A stretch of 61,715 nucleotides of DNA from the NCBI GenBank assembly GCA_024642215.1, contig JAHEBO010000018.1:1-61715 (forward strand). Reading direction: 5' to 3'. The translations under genes were made by a program, and so were the position numbers. The notes under the pieces were generated by a model that worked only from the letters and a program-made list of their open reading frames with translations, had not been told where the DNA came from and searched no databases. The stretch comes from Limnohabitans sp. (GTDB taxonomy: Bacteria > Pseudomonadota > Gammaproteobacteria > Burkholderiales > Burkholderiaceae_C). This document shows, piece after piece, positions 37,970 through 47,077 of the stretch. Within the stretch, counting starts at the first letter, position 1. The number at the start of each line of letters is the position of its first letter.

Positions 37970-39160
37970 ATGGCAAAAGAGAAATTTGAGCGGACAAAAC
38001 CGCACGTGAACGTTGGCACCATTGGTCACGTTGACCACGGCAAAACAACATTGACAGCTGCGATCACAACCGTGTTGGCAGCCAAGTTCGGCGGCGCTGC
38101 TAAAGCGTACGACCAAATTGACGCGGCCCCTGAAGAGAAGGCTCGCGGCATTACCATTAACACAGCCCACGTTGAGTACGAGACAGAAAACCGTCACTAC
38201 GCACACGTTGACTGCCCAGGCCACGCTGACTATGTGAAGAACATGATTACTGGCGCGGCTCAGATGGACGGCGCTATTTTGGTGTGCTCTGCTGCTGACG
38301 GCCCCATGCCCCAGACACGTGAGCACATCTTGTTGGCTCGCCAAGTGGGCGTGCCTTACATCATCGTTTTCTTGAACAAGTGCGACATGGTGGACGACGC
38401 CGAGTTGCTCGAGTTGGTGGAAATGGAAGTTCGCGAGTTGTTGTCCAAGTACGACTTCCCAGGCGACGACACACCGATCATTCAAGGCTCAGCCAAGCTG
38501 GCTTTGGAAGGCGACAAGGGTCCTTTGGGCGAAGAAGCCATCATGAAGTTGGCAGCAGCTTTGGACTCCTACATCCCTACGCCTGACCGCGCAGTGGACG
38601 GTGCTTTCTTGATGCCAGTGGAAGACGTGTTCTCCATCTCTGGTCGCGGCACAGTGGTGACTGGCCGTATCGAGCGCGGTATCGTCAAGGTTGGCGAAGA
38701 GATCGAGATCGTTGGTATTGCTGACACGCAAAAGACAACATGTACAGGCGTTGAGATGTTCCGCAAATTGCTGGACCAAGGTCAAGCTGGCGACAACGTG
38801 GGTATTTTGCTCCGCGGCACCAAGCGCGAAGACGTGCAGCGCGGCCAAGTGCTGTGCAAGCCCGGCTCGATCAAGCCCCACACACACTTCACAGGCGAGA
38901 TCTATGTCTTGTCTAAAGATGAAGGTGGTCGTCACACACCATTCTTCAACAACTACCGTCCTCAGTTCTACTTCCGTACGACTGACGTGACAGGCGCTAT
39001 TGAATTGCCAGAAGGCAAAGAGATGGTGATGCCTGGTGACAACGTGTCGATCACTGTGAAGTTGATCAACCCGATCGCCATGGAAGAAGGTCTGCGTTTT
39101 GCGATCCGCGAAGGCGGCCGCACTGTGGGCGCTGGCGTTGTTGCCAAAATCATCGCTTAA
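37970..39160 (+). CDS. tuf: Elongation factor Tu
   Basis: This GTPase delivers aminoacyl-tRNA to the ribosome; it is 396 aa and complete. [27 protein letters not shown] contains G1, [12 protein letters not shown] is the effector region, and [25 protein letters not shown] is G3. NKCDMVDD is G4. Domains II and III end in [15 protein letters not shown]. Many proteobacteria have a second copy near rpoB/secE; only one is in this window. rpsJ follows after 29 bases. Confidence 0.99.
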   Translation: MAKEKFERTKPHVNVGTIGHVDHGKTTLTAAITTVLAAKFGGAAKAYDQIDAAPEEKARGITINTAHVEYETENRHYAHVDCPGHADYVKNMITGAAQMDGAILVCSAADGPMPQTREHILLARQVGVPYIIVFLNKCDMVDDAELLELVEMEVRELLSKYDFPGDDTPIIQGSAKLALEGDKGPLGEEAIMKLAAALDSYIPTPDRAVDGAFLMPVEDVFSISGRGTVVTGRIERGIVKVGEEIEIVGIADTQKTTCTGVEMFRKLLDQGQAGDNVGILLRGTKREDVQRGQVLCKPGSIKPHTHFTGEIYVLSKDEGGRHTPFFNNYRPQFYFRTTDVTGAIELPEGKEMVMPGDNVSITVKLINPIAMEEGLRFAIREGGRTVGAGVVAKIIA

Positions 39161-39189
39161 TTCATTAAGCCTAAGTTTGGAGCACACGC

Positions 39190-39504
39190 ATGTCAGCTAA
39201 ACAAAAAATTCGCATTCGCCTCAAAGCGTTTGACTACAAATTGATCGACCAGTCTGCTGCTGAGATCGTAGACACTGCCAAGCGCACCGGCGCGATTGTC
39301 AAGGGCCCCGTGCCTTTGCCAACACGCATGAAGCGTTTTGACATTCTGCGTTCACCGCACGTCAACAAGACCAGCCGTGACCAGTTCGAAATCCGTACGC
39401 ACCAGCGTCTGATGGACATCGTTGACCCTACAGATAAAACTGTGGACGCATTGATGAAGTTGGACTTGCCTGCTGGCGTGGACGTCGAAATCAAATTGCA
39501 GTAA
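39190..39504 (+). CDS. rpsJ: 30S ribosomal protein S10
   Basis: S10 (104 aa) is a small-subunit head protein and the NusE antitermination factor. [29 protein letters not shown] and the loop GPVPLPTR are conserved. TTTGGAG lies upstream. In E. coli rpsJ opens the S10 operon. Here it is followed by a 239-base gap with a strong promoter in it, so rpsJ appears to belong to the tuf transcript instead. Confidence 0.99.
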   Translation: MSAKQKIRIRLKAFDYKLIDQSAAEIVDTAKRTGAIVKGPVPLPTRMKRFDILRSPHVNKTSRDQFEIRTHQRLMDIVDPTDKTVDALMKLDLPAGVDVEIKLQ

Positions 39505-39611
39505 TTTGCAATTGCAAAACAGTTGAGGTGTTGCTTGCCTGGGAAACTGGACCTGCAGCGTCCTCTTCGGGGTCTGAAAAAGCCCCAAAAAGACTCGAAT
39601 TAAAAAACCGC

Positions 39612-39641
39612 TTGCCATGTTCTGTGACGCGCGGCTATAAT
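39612..39641 (+). promoter_or_regulatory. Strong promoter between rpsJ and rplC
   Basis: TTGCCA (39612-39617), an 18-base spacer and a perfect TATAAT (39636-39641) predict initiation at 39648, 96 bases before rplC. Other parts of 39505-39611 hold a 14-base palindrome just after the rpsJ stop codon, with no assigned role. Confidence 0.85.
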
Positions 39642-39647
39642 TCGAGG

Positions 39648-39668
39648 CTCAGCCCGTTTTGGGTTGAG
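39648..39668 (+). other. 5'-terminal stem-loop of the rplC operon leader
   Basis: CTCAGCCC-GTTTT-GGGTTGAG (one G-U pair) starts on the predicted first transcribed base. In E. coli the S10 leader is the target of L4 autoregulation. Whether this shorter leader plays that role is unknown. Confidence 0.5.
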
Positions 39669-39743
39669 ATTTATTAACCTTCTTTCATATAAAACTCAGT
39701 GGCCAATTGAAGTCGCTGGGGTGGAAGTTTTGGAGAAAAAAAC

Positions 39744-40406
39744 ATGAGTCTTAGCAACTCCCTAGGGTTGCTGGGCCGCAAGGTGGGCATGATGCGTCTG
39801 TTCACTGATGATGGGGACGCAGTGCCTGTCACAGTGGTAGATGTTTCAAACAACCGCGTGACCCAGGTGAAAACCCAAGAGAACGATGGCTACGTTGCCC
39901 TTCAGGTAACGTTCGGCTCGCGCAAAGCATCGCGCGTGACCAAGCCAATTGCTGGCCACCTTGCGAAAGCAGGCGTTGAAGCCGGTGAAATCATTCAAGA
40001 ATTCAAAGTGACTGCTGATACAGCAGCTCAGTACGCCGCTGGCGCTGCTGTGCCTGCTACGGTGTTTGCTGTGGGCCAAAAAGTGGACGTGCAAGGCACT
40101 TCCATTGGTAAAGGCTTCGCGGGCACCATCAAGCGTCACAACTTCAAGTCACAGCGCGCGTCGCACGGTAACAGCCGTTCGCACAACGTGCCAGGCTCGA
40201 TCTCTATGGCGCAAGACCCAGGTCGCGTGTTCCCAGGTAAGCGCATGTCCGGTCACCTCGGTGATGTCACATGCACAACCCAGAACCTCGACGTCGTGCG
40301 CGTAGACGAAGTCCGTGGCTTGCTCCTGATCAAAGGTGCAATCCCTGGTTCCAAAGGCGGCTTCGTGACTGTGCGTCCCGCTATCAAAGCTAAAGGAGCG
40401 AACTGA
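39744..40406 (+). CDS. rplC: 50S ribosomal protein L3
   Basis: L3 (220 aa) nucleates 23S rRNA folding. [25 protein letters not shown] opens it. [51 protein letters not shown] contains the glutamine methylated by PrmB. TTGGAG lies upstream. It is the first gene after the internal S10-cluster promoter and overlaps the rplD start by one base (TGATG). Confidence 0.99.
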   Translation: MSLSNSLGLLGRKVGMMRLFTDDGDAVPVTVVDVSNNRVTQVKTQENDGYVALQVTFGSRKASRVTKPIAGHLAKAGVEAGEIIQEFKVTADTAAQYAAGAAVPATVFAVGQKVDVQGTSIGKGFAGTIKRHNFKSQRASHGNSRSHNVPGSISMAQDPGRVFPGKRMSGHLGDVTCTTQNLDVVRVDEVRGLLLIKGAIPGSKGGFVTVRPAIKAKGAN

Positions 40407-41026
40407 TGCAGCTCGAACTCCTGAACGACCAAGGTCAAGCCGCTTCTAAATTCGAAGCGCCAGAAACCGTGTTCGGTCGTGAATACAACGAAGACCTGAT
40501 TCACCAGATCGTGGTGGCTTATCAAGCCAATGCCCGTCAAGGCACCCGCGCTCAAAAAGACCGTGAACAAGTTCACCACTCAACCAAGAAGCCCTTTAAA
40601 CAAAAAGGTACTGGCCGCGCACGTGCTGGTATGACTTCTTCGCCTCTGTGGCGTGGCGGTGGTCGTATTTTCCCGAACATGCCCGACGAAAACTTCACAC
40701 AGAAGATCAACAAGAAGATGTACCGCGCTGGTATGGCTTCGATCTTCTCTCAGTTGGCACGCGAAGGCCGTTTGGCTGTGGTGGACTCCTTCAAAGTTGA
40801 GTCTCCTAAAACCAAGCAATTGGCTGCCAAATTCAAAGCCATGAACCTCGACTCTGTCTTGGTCATTGCAGAAGAAGTTGACGAAAACCTCTACTTGGCT
40901 TCACGCAACTTGGTCAACATCCTGATTGTTGAGCCCCGTTACGCCGATCCAGTTTCTTTGGTTCACTTCAAGAAAGTGGTTGTCACCAAAGGCGCTGTCG
41001 ACAAACTCAAGGAGATGTTCGCATGA
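40406..41026 (+). CDS. rplD: 50S ribosomal protein L4
   Basis: L4 (206 aa) lines the exit tunnel and in E. coli represses its own operon. The extended loop [32 protein letters not shown] is intact, with no sign of macrolide-resistance changes. The start shares a base with the rplC stop, and the end overlaps rplW by four bases (ATGA). Both junctions indicate translational coupling. Confidence 0.99.
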   Translation: MQLELLNDQGQAASKFEAPETVFGREYNEDLIHQIVVAYQANARQGTRAQKDREQVHHSTKKPFKQKGTGRARAGMTSSPLWRGGGRIFPNMPDENFTQKINKKMYRAGMASIFSQLAREGRLAVVDSFKVESPKTKQLAAKFKAMNLDSVLVIAEEVDENLYLASRNLVNILIVEPRYADPVSLVHFKKVVVTKGAVDKLKEMFA

Positions 41027-41337
41027 GCACACAAAAGTTTGACGAAGGTCGTCTGATGGCTGTGTTGGTTGCCCCCATCGTGTCCGAAAAGGCCACCATG
41101 GTTGCAGAAAAATCAAACGCTGTCACATTCAAAGTGCTGCAGGACGCTACCAAGCCTGAAATCAAAGCTGCTGTGCAGTTGATGTTCAAGGTGGAAGTAA
41201 AAGGCGTGTCTGTGGTGAACACCAAAGGCAAGACCAAGCGTTTTGGCAAGACTGTGGGCCGTCGCGATAACGTTCGCAAGGCATACGTCACCTTGATGCC
41301 GGGTCAAGAGCTGAACCTCTCAGGGGAGGCCGCTTAA
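41023..41337 (+). CDS. rplW: 50S ribosomal protein L23
   Basis: L23 (104 aa) sits at the tunnel exit and docks trigger factor and [31 protein letters not shown] and [23 protein letters not shown] are conserved, including the exposed glutamate region used by trigger factor. It overlaps rplD by four bases and is followed two bases later by rplB. Confidence 0.99.
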   Translation: MSTQKFDEGRLMAVLVAPIVSEKATMVAEKSNAVTFKVLQDATKPEIKAAVQLMFKVEVKGVSVVNTKGKTKRFGKTVGRRDNVRKAYVTLMPGQELNLSGEAA

Positions 41338-41339
41338 TC

Positions 41340-42164
41340 ATGGCAGTCATTAAACTCAAACCAACCTCACCAGGCCAACGTGGCGTGGTGAAGGTGACTC
41401 GTGATCACCTGTACAAGGGCGAGGCCTACGCGCCTTTGCTCGAAGCACAGCATCAAAAAGCGGGTCGCAACAACAACGGTCACATCACAACCCGTCACAA
41501 GGGTGGTGGTCACAAACATCACTACCGTGTTGTTGACTTCAAACGTAACAAAGATGCAATTCCAGCCAAAGTGGAACGCATTGAGTACGATCCAAACCGT
41601 ACAGCGCACATTGCGTTGGTCTGCTACGCAGACGGTGAGCGTCGTTACATCATTGCACCTCGTGGTTTGGAAGTTGGCGCAACATTGTTGTCCGGTTCGG
41701 AAGCTCCGATCCGTGCAGGCAATACATTGCCCATCCGCAACATTCCAGTGGGTTCAACCATTCACTGCATCGAATTGAAACCAGGTGCCGGCGCTCAAAT
41801 CGCTCGCTCTGCTGGTACTTCTGCCACATTGTTGGCCCGCGAAGGCATCTACGCTCAAGTGCGTATGCGTTCCGGTGAAGTTCGCAAGATTCACATCGAA
41901 TGCCGTGCAACGATTGGTGAAGTCGCCAACGAAGAACACAGCTTGCGCCAGTTGGGCAAAGCCGGTGTGAAGCGTTGGATGGGTATTCGTCCTACCGTCC
42001 GCGGTGTGGCGATGAACCCTGTTGATCACCCACACGGTGGTGGCGAAGGTCGTACCGGTGAAGGCCGTCATGCAGTTGACCCATGGGGTAACCTGACTAA
42101 GGGCTACCGTACCCGTAACAACAAGCGCACGCAGGTCATGATCGTGTCGCGTCGCAAGAAGTAA
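41340..42164 (+). CDS. rplB: 50S ribosomal protein L2
   Basis: L2 (274 aa) is needed for subunit association and the peptidyl-transferase centre. [28 protein letters not shown] and the C-terminal [29 protein letters not shown] with the essential histidine are present. AGGGGAGG lies in the end of rplW and serves as its ribosome binding site. It is followed ten bases later by rpsS. Confidence 0.99.
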   Translation: MAVIKLKPTSPGQRGVVKVTRDHLYKGEAYAPLLEAQHQKAGRNNNGHITTRHKGGGHKHHYRVVDFKRNKDAIPAKVERIEYDPNRTAHIALVCYADGERRYIIAPRGLEVGATLLSGSEAPIRAGNTLPIRNIPVGSTIHCIELKPGAGAQIARSAGTSATLLAREGIYAQVRMRSGEVRKIHIECRATIGEVANEEHSLRQLGKAGVKRWMGIRPTVRGVAMNPVDHPHGGGEGRTGEGRHAVDPWGNLTKGYRTRNNKRTQVMIVSRRKK

Positions 42165-42174
42165 AGGGTAGCCA

Positions 42175-42453
42175 ATGACTCGCTCACTTAAAAAAGGTCC
42201 ATTCGTTGACCATCACCTCGTTGCCAAGGTTGAAAAAGCCGTTGCAACGAAAGACAAGAAGCCCATCAAAACATGGTCACGTCGTTCTATGGTCTTGCCC
42301 GATTTCATCGGTTTGACCATTGCTGTGCACAACGGCAAACAACACGTGCCTGTTTATGTGACTGACCAAATGGTTGGCCACAAGCTGGGTGAATTCGCTT
42401 TGACCCGGACATTCAAGGGTCATCCAGCGGACAAAAAAGTCCAGAAGAAATAA
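42175..42453 (+). CDS. rpsS: 30S ribosomal protein S19
   Basis: S19 (92 aa) contacts the A-site finger from the 30S head. [45 protein letters not shown] and the closing [17 protein letters not shown] are canonical. AAGGGTAG precedes the ATG. Gene order rplB-rpsS-rplV is standard. Confidence 0.99.
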   Translation: MTRSLKKGPFVDHHLVAKVEKAVATKDKKPIKTWSRRSMVLPDFIGLTIAVHNGKQHVPVYVTDQMVGHKLGEFALTRTFKGHPADKKVQKK

Positions 42454-42462
42454 GGAAAGACC

Positions 42463-42792
42463 ATGGAAACACGTGCAGTCCTCAGGGGCGTCCGTTTGTC
42501 GGTCGATAAAGGCCGCCTGGTCGCCGATTTGATTCGCGGCAAAAAAGTGGATCAAGCTTTGAACATCCTCACATTCACGCAGAAAAAAGCTGCTGGCATT
42601 GTGAAGAAGGTTTTGGAGTCCGCTATCGCCAACGCTGAACACAACGACGGTGCTGACATCGACGAGTTGAAGGTGAAAACCATCTACGTCGAACAAGGCG
42701 CCACACTCAAGCGTTTCACAGCCCGCGCCAAAGGCCGTGGCAACCGTATCAGCAAGCCCACATGCCACGTGTATGTGACGGTTGGCAACTGA
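42463..42792 (+). CDS. rplV: 50S ribosomal protein L22
   Basis: L22 (109 aa) lines the peptide exit tunnel. [35 protein letters not shown] and the tunnel-loop region [27 protein letters not shown] are intact. TAAGGAAAG precedes the ATG. rpsC follows after 16 bases. Confidence 0.99.
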   Translation: METRAVLRGVRLSVDKGRLVADLIRGKKVDQALNILTFTQKKAAGIVKKVLESAIANAEHNDGADIDELKVKTIYVEQGATLKRFTARAKGRGNRISKPTCHVYVTVGN

Positions 42793-42808
42793 AAGGCCTA
42801 GGAAGAAT

Positions 42809-43687
42809 ATGGGACAAAAAATCCATCCTACCGGCTTCCGCCTTGCGGTCAGCCGCAACTGGGCAAGCCGTTGGTACGCAAGCAACCGTGATTTCGCCGG
42901 CATGTTGGCCGAAGACATCAAGGTTCGTGAATACCTCAAGGCCAAGTTGAAGAACGCTGCTGTTGCACGCGTCCTCATCGAGCGTCCTGCTAAAAATGCA
43001 CGCATCACAATTTTCTCGGCTCGTCCTGGTGTTGTGATCGGCAAAAAAGGCGAAGACATCGAGAGCTTGAAAAAAGAACTCGCAGCTCGTTTGGGCGTGC
43101 CAGTCGCAGTGAACATCGAAGAAGTGCGCAAGCCCGAAATCGATGCCCAACTGATTGCTGACAGCATCACACAACAGCTCGAAAAGCGGATCATGTTCCG
43201 CCGCGCCATGAAGCGCGCCATGCAAAACGCCATGCGTCTGGGTGCCCTCGGCATCAAGATCATGTCTGCTGGCCGTCTGAACGGTATCGAGATCGCACGT
43301 ACTGAGTGGTACCGTGAAGGCCGCGTGCCTTTGCACACTCTGCGCGCTGACATTGACTACGGCACTTCTGAAGCCAAGACCACCTACGGTGTGATCGGCG
43401 TGAAGGTCTGGGTCTACAAGGGTGACAACCTGGGTCGCAACGATGCACCCGCTTTGGCCGAACCCCGTCAAGAAGAAGAGCGTCGCCCACGTGGCCCGCG
43501 TCGTGATGCTCGCCCGGGTGACCGTGCAGGCCGCGGTGCGCCCCGTCGTGCTGGCGGTACCAACACAGCACCTGTTGACGGCAGCGACAAGCCCGCCGAA
43601 GCTGGTGGTGATGTCAAACCCACCGTTAAGCGCGTACGTAAAGTAGCCGCGCCAGCTGCAGCAGCTGACGGTGCCAAAGGAGAGTAA
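42809..43687 (+). CDS. rpsC: 30S ribosomal protein S3 with C-terminal extension
   Basis: S3 (292 aa from ATG 42809) forms part of the mRNA entry channel. [23 protein letters not shown] starts it, the KH domain contains [21 protein letters not shown], and [22 protein letters not shown] is conserved. E. coli S3 is 233 aa. Here about 60 extra residues, rich in Arg/Pro/Gly and then Ala/Lys, are added at the C-terminus. This is a disordered basic tail known in related betaproteobacteria. The longer frame from 42782 overlaps rplV and was not used. Confidence 0.98.
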   Translation: MGQKIHPTGFRLAVSRNWASRWYASNRDFAGMLAEDIKVREYLKAKLKNAAVARVLIERPAKNARITIFSARPGVVIGKKGEDIESLKKELAARLGVPVAVNIEEVRKPEIDAQLIADSITQQLEKRIMFRRAMKRAMQNAMRLGALGIKIMSAGRLNGIEIARTEWYREGRVPLHTLRADIDYGTSEAKTTYGVIGVKVWVYKGDNLGRNDAPALAEPRQEEERRPRGPRRDARPGDRAGRGAPRRAGGTNTAPVDGSDKPAEAGGDVKPTVKRVRKVAAPAAAADGAKGE

Positions 43688-43689
43688 AC

Positions 43690-44106
43690 ATGCTGCAACC
43701 CGCTCGCAGAAAGTTCCGTAAGGAACAAAAGGGCCGCAACACCGGCGTCGCAACCCGTGGCAACACGGTTGCGTTTGGTGATTTCGGTTTGAAGTCCACC
43801 GACCGCGGCCGTTTGACGGCCCGTCAGATCGAAGCCGCACGTCGTGCGATTTCACGTCACGTGAAACGTGGCGGCCGTATCTGGATTCGTGTGTTCCCCG
43901 ACAAGCCAATCTCTACAAAACCTGCAGAGGTTCGTATGGGTAACGGTAAGGGCAACCCCGAGTACTACGTGGCTGAGATTCAGCCCGGTAAGGTGTTGTA
44001 TGAAATCGTTGGCGTGCCAGAGCAATTGGCCCGTGAAGCGTTTAAATTGGCCGCAGCCAAACTGCCCTTGCGCACGACTTTTGTCGCACGCATGATTGGC
44101 CAGTAA
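43690..44106 (+). CDS. rplP: 50S ribosomal protein L16
   Basis: L16 (138 aa) helps place the A-site t[21 protein letters not shown], the segment [38 protein letters not shown] and [13 protein letters not shown] are conserved. AAAGGAG precedes the ATG, overlapping the end of rpsC. Confidence 0.99.
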   Translation: MLQPARRKFRKEQKGRNTGVATRGNTVAFGDFGLKSTDRGRLTARQIEAARRAISRHVKRGGRIWIRVFPDKPISTKPAEVRMGNGKGNPEYYVAEIQPGKVLYEIVGVPEQLAREAFKLAAAKLPLRTTFVARMIGQ

Positions 44107-44122
44107 TTCAGGAGATATCACA

Positions 44123-44317
44123 ATGAACACAACTGAACTGCGCACCAAAGACGACGCTGGCTTGGCTAAAGAAATCAAGGACTTGCAAAAGGCCCATTTC
44201 AATTTGCGCATGCAAAAAGCCACTCAGCAACTCGGCAACACGAACCAACTGCGCGAAACTCGCCGCAGCATCGCTCGTGCCAAAACCATCCTTGCTGAAA
44301 AGCAAGCCGCCAAATAA
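44123..44317 (+). CDS. rpmC: 50S ribosomal protein L29
   Basis: L29 (64 aa) is a small helical hairpin at the tunnel exit next to L23. [52 protein letters not shown] is typical. ATG 44123 behind CAGGAG was chosen; the longer frame from 44096 overlaps rplP. rpsQ follows after nine bases. Confidence 0.98.
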   Translation: MNTTELRTKDDAGLAKEIKDLQKAHFNLRMQKATQQLGNTNQLRETRRSIARAKTILAEKQAAK

Positions 44318-44326
44318 GGAGTGACC

Positions 44327-44596
44327 ATGACGGAAGCTAAAACATCCCTCAAGCGCACCTTGATCGGCAAGGTGGTCAGCGACAAACGCGCCAAAACCGT
44401 AACGGTATTGGTGGAGCGTCGCGTGAAGCATGCTTTGTACGGCAAGATTGTTGCCAAATCAAGCAAGTACCACGCACATGACGAAAACGGACAATATGGT
44501 TTGGGCGACGTGATCGAGATCACCGAGAGCAAGCCAATTTCCAAAACCAAAAACTGGGTTGCCACCCGTTTGGTTGAAAAGGCTGCCGCAGTTTAA
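44327..44596 (+). CDS. rpsQ: 30S ribosomal protein S17
   Basis: S17 (89 aa) is an OB-fold primary 16S binder. [45 protein letters not shown] and [18 protein letters not shown] are canonical. ATG 44327 behind AAGGAG is preferred to GTG 44321. This is the last gene of the block, with a terminator 33 bases on. rplN, which normally follows, is not in the window. Confidence 0.98.
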   Translation: MTEAKTSLKRTLIGKVVSDKRAKTVTVLVERRVKHALYGKIVAKSSKYHAHDENGQYGLGDVIEITESKPISKTKNWVATRLVEKAAAV

Positions 44597-44628
44597 GCTT
44601 AATCAGCTTGCACTCAGCAAACCTTATC

Positions 44629-44660
44629 AAAACGACTCACAATTGTGAGTCGTTTTTTTT
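44629..44660. terminator. Strong palindromic terminator after rpsQ
   Basis: AAAACGACTCAC (44629-44640) and its exact complement run through a 28-base perfect palindrome to 44656, with T continuing to 44660. The A-run before the stem makes it usable on both strands. It ends the S10 cluster. Confidence 0.93.
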
Positions 44661-44723
44661 CGTCTGAGCATTTTCATGCTTGCACGAATTGACGTTTATT
44701 CACCCCTCATTTAAGGACACACC

Positions 44724-45230
44724 ATGATCAAAGTTGGCGACGCACTTCCTGCAGTGACATTGACAGAATTCGTTGAAGTAGAAGGCAATGGTTGCAGCAT
44801 TGGCCCCAACCCCGTTGATGTCGCCAAAGCCTCGGCTGGTAAAACCATTGCCTTGTTTGCATTGCCTGGCGCTTTCACACCCACTTGTTCGGCCAAGCAC
44901 GTGCCTGGTTATGTGACGCAATTTGATGCCCTCAAAGCCGCGGGCGTGGACGAAATTTGGTGCGTTAGCGTGAATGACGCGTTTGTCATGGGCGCTTGGG
45001 GTCGTGAACTTCAAACTGCAGGCAAAGTGCGCATGCTGGGTGATGGCAGCGCTGAATTCACAAAGGCAACTGGTTTGACTTTGGACCTGACCGCGCGCGG
45101 CATGGGTTTGCGCAGCAACCGCTACTCGATGTTGGTCAAAGACGGCAAAGTCGCAAACTTGAACATCGAAGGTCCAGGCAAATTCGAAGTCAGTGATGCT
45201 GACTCGATGTTGGCTCAAGCCAAGGGCTGA
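44724..45230 (+). CDS. Peroxiredoxin (Prx5/PrxII type)
   Basis: This 168-aa peroxidase of the Prx5 subfamily reduces hydroperoxides with glutathione/glutaredoxin or thioredoxin. KVGDALPAVTLTEF opens it, and FALPGAFTPTCSAKHVPGYV carries the peroxidatic Cys55. LLGDGSAEFTKATGL follows, and RYSMLVKDGKVANLNIE is typical. Cys24 in GNGCSIG is an additional cysteine. TAAGGACA precedes the ATG. It follows the S10 terminator and is transcribed on its own. The converging GNAT gene ends 75 bases downstream. Confidence 0.93.
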   Translation: MIKVGDALPAVTLTEFVEVEGNGCSIGPNPVDVAKASAGKTIALFALPGAFTPTCSAKHVPGYVTQFDALKAAGVDEIWCVSVNDAFVMGAWGRELQTAGKVRMLGDGSAEFTKATGLTLDLTARGMGLRSNRYSMLVKDGKVANLNIEGPGKFEVSDADSMLAQAKG

Positions 45231-45282
45231 TCAAAATGGGGCCTCAGCCTGGAGGCCTTCATTGACGATGCGTTTGTACAGC

Positions 45283-45302
45283 GATGAGCCGAAGGGCTCA
45301 TC
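45283..45302. other. Stem-loop between convergent peroxiredoxin and GNAT genes
   Basis: GATGAGCC-GAAG-GGCTCATC is a perfect eight-base stem at the meeting point of the two genes. Another stem (GGCCTC...GAGGCC near 45240) precedes it. No T-run follows on either strand, so any terminator role would be Rho-dependent or weak. Confidence 0.4.
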
Positions 45303-45305
45303 CGG

Positions 45306-45803
45306 TTACAACATCACTTTGAGGTAATGCGCACCCGGCAAGGGGTTGTGATAGTACGGTGGGATTTCTACAAACCCCAAGTCTTCATACAAAGCGCGCG
45401 CAGACTCCATTTCGTCCAAGGTGTCTAGCAGTACGCAGCTGTAGCCAGATTGTCGAGCTGCATCCAAAATAGCCTCGGCCAATTGACGGCCCAAACCCAA
45501 TCGGCGAAATGCGGGCCTCACATACAGTCGTTTCATTTCTGAGGCATTTGGCGAGTCGGATGAATCTAGCGGCCTCAGTGCGCAACACCCCGCCACTTCG
45601 CCATTGACCATGGCCAACAGCAAAGCGCCTCTTGGCGGTGCATATTCCCCAGGCAATAGCTGCAGTTCGGCTTCAAAATCTTGAAAACACAGATCGACAT
45701 GGAGTGACTGTGCATACTCGATGAAGATGCGCCGCACGTCAGCCATGTCTTCAATGGCAAGGGGCGCGACAAGGGCGATGGAGGGGGCAGGTAAATCTGA
45801 CAA
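45306..45803 (-). CDS. GNAT-family N-acetyltransferase
   Basis: This 165-aa GCN5-related acetyltransferase has MVNGEVAGCCALRPL (strands 2-4), the acetyl-CoA pyrophosphate loop RPAFRRLGLGRQLAEAILDAAR near residue 100, and LDTLDEMESARALYEDLGFVEIPPYYHNP closing the fold. The acceptor substrate is unknown. The frame opens at TTG 45803; no ATG is available until Met20, and no clear Shine-Dalgarno sequence is seen, so the start is uncertain. A TACACT hexamer occurs about 25 bases upstream. Confidence 0.88.
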   Translation of the reverse strand: MSDLPAPSIALVAPLAIEDMADVRRIFIEYAQSLHVDLCFQDFEAELQLLPGEYAPPRGALLLAMVNGEVAGCCALRPLDSSDSPNASEMKRLYVRPAFRRLGLGRQLAEAILDAARQSGYSCVLLDTLDEMESARALYEDLGFVEIPPYYHNPLPGAHYLKVML

Positions 45804-45856
45804 ATGAGTACGGGGCGTAATTGAATTTAAGTGTAGCGCCTAAATGAAGCCACAAA

Positions 45857-46525
45857 CTACAAGGGGGCTGCTGCATTGATCAGGAAATACACCAAGCCAG
45901 CCGCAAGCGCAAAACAAACAAGTGCTTTGAGCCAATCGCGCGGCTTGTCACTCGAAGGGTCTGCAGCCTCTGCAGACATTTTGTTGCCCCACACCATGGC
46001 ACGGCTCAGGTTTTCATTCTTTTTGAAATAGTGCCATGCAATGGCCAACAAATGCGTTGCAATTAACAAAAGCACGATGCCTTTGCCAAGACCTTTGTGC
46101 CATTGCGTGAATTTCGACACAATGTTTTCAGACACCCAAACCGTTAAGGGGCCAGCGTTTGCAATTTCATCGTCACTGAAAAGACCCGTTGCCACTTGAA
46201 GTGTCAACAAAGCCAAAATGGCGATGACAGACAAAGAGCCCAAGGGGTTGTGGCCTAGATAGTCTTGATGGCTTTTCAGGTTTGAAACATATTGGCGCAG
46301 TTGAAGGGGTGAGCACGACAGTTGTTGCCATTTCGACCAATGCCCACCCACAAATCCCCACATCAAACGGAAAAGTAAGAGGGATAAAACGGCATAGCCA
46401 CAGCGGAAGTGCCAGACCATGGCATTGCCGCCAATGTTGCCAGTGACAACCAAAGCGAGGACCAATGTTGCAAGTGACCAGTGGAACAGGCGCGTAGGCA
46501 AATCCCATACTCGGATTTGAATCAT
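45857..46525 (-). CDS. Cytochrome b561-like membrane protein
   Basis: This 222-aa protein of the bacterial cytochrome b561 / Ni-Fe-hydrogenase b-type family has four to five helices. VWDLPTRLFHWSLATLVLALVVTG carries the first haem-ligand His15. GYAVLSLLLFRLMWGFVGGHWSKW, and later FTQWHKGLGKGIVLLLIATHLLAIAWHYF, supply further histidines. It transfers electrons between quinol and a periplasmic partner. Its divergent neighbour, a soluble cytochrome c, is a natural candidate. ATG 46525 is the family start; the long upstream frame to 46777 runs through the spacer and into that neighbour. Confidence 0.9.
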   Translation of the reverse strand: MIQIRVWDLPTRLFHWSLATLVLALVVTGNIGGNAMVWHFRCGYAVLSLLLFRLMWGFVGGHWSKWQQLSCSPLQLRQYVSNLKSHQDYLGHNPLGSLSVIAILALLTLQVATGLFSDDEIANAGPLTVWVSENIVSKFTQWHKGLGKGIVLLLIATHLLAIAWHYFKKNENLSRAMVWGNKMSAEAADPSSDKPRDWLKALVCFALAAGLVYFLINAAAPL

Positions 46526-46613
46526 GAGGAGACTTTCATTGACTTTGAGTGGTCTGCAAAAAAACCAAAAACATGCGAAACTGTAAAGCACCACCACCTT
46601 AAACGGAAGACTT

Positions 46614-47066
46614 ATGAAAAAACTTGTTACAGCCCTTGCGGCATTGTTGTCCCTGATGATGGCCTTGCCTGCTGCTGCGCAATTTGCAAAACCTGAAGAT
46701 GCCATCAAATACCGCAAAGCATCTTTCACCGTGATGGCTGCACACTTTGGTCGTGTCGGCGCCATGGCCACAGGCAAAGCACCTTACGATGCCAAAGCAG
46801 CCGCCGAAAATGCCGACATTGCAGTCGCCATGTCCAAGTTGCCTTGGGCCGCTTTCCCTGAAGGCAGCGACAAAGGTGAGACGCGCGCCAAGCCAGAAAT
46901 TTGGAAAGACAGCGCCAAGTTCAAAGAAGCTGCAGACAAGATGCAAGCCGAGCTGACAAAGGTGGCCGCTGCCGCTAAAACCGGCAATGCCGATGCATTG
47001 AAAACCGCCTTTGGACCTGCTGCATCAACTTGCAAAGGCTGTCACGACAACTTCCGCAAAGACTGA
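46614..47066 (+). CDS. Class II cytochrome c (c'/c-556 type)
   Basis: This 150-aa protein has a signal peptide (MKKLVTALAALLSLMMALPAAAQ) and a C-terminal haem motif CKGCH at residues 140-144. It also has the four-helix-bundle pattern of cytochromes c'/c-556 (PEDAIKYRKASFTVMAAHFGRVGAM, EIWKDSAKFKEAADKMQAELTKVAAA). It is periplasmic. GGAAG precedes the ATG. It is divergent from the b561-like gene with 88 bases between, a pairing often seen for electron-transfer partners. Confidence 0.92.
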   Translation: MKKLVTALAALLSLMMALPAAAQFAKPEDAIKYRKASFTVMAAHFGRVGAMATGKAPYDAKAAAENADIAVAMSKLPWAAFPEGSDKGETRAKPEIWKDSAKFKEAADKMQAELTKVAAAAKTGNADALKTAFGPAASTCKGCHDNFRKD

Positions 47067-47077
47067 TTTCTGAATCT

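Noticed and set aside
39505-39518. TTTGCAATTGCAAA palindrome just after the rpsJ stop codon as an operator
   Set aside because: It is AT-rich and self-complementary, and part of it repeats the end of rpsJ. There is no spacing to a promoter that would support an operator.
39569-39586. GGGG...CCCC hairpin between rpsJ and rplC as a terminator
   Set aside because: The stem is only four pairs and is followed by A, not T.
42277-43353. 358-codon minus-strand frame across rpsS-rplV-rpsC
   Set aside because: It overlaps three certain ribosomal genes. It is long only because of their codon usage.
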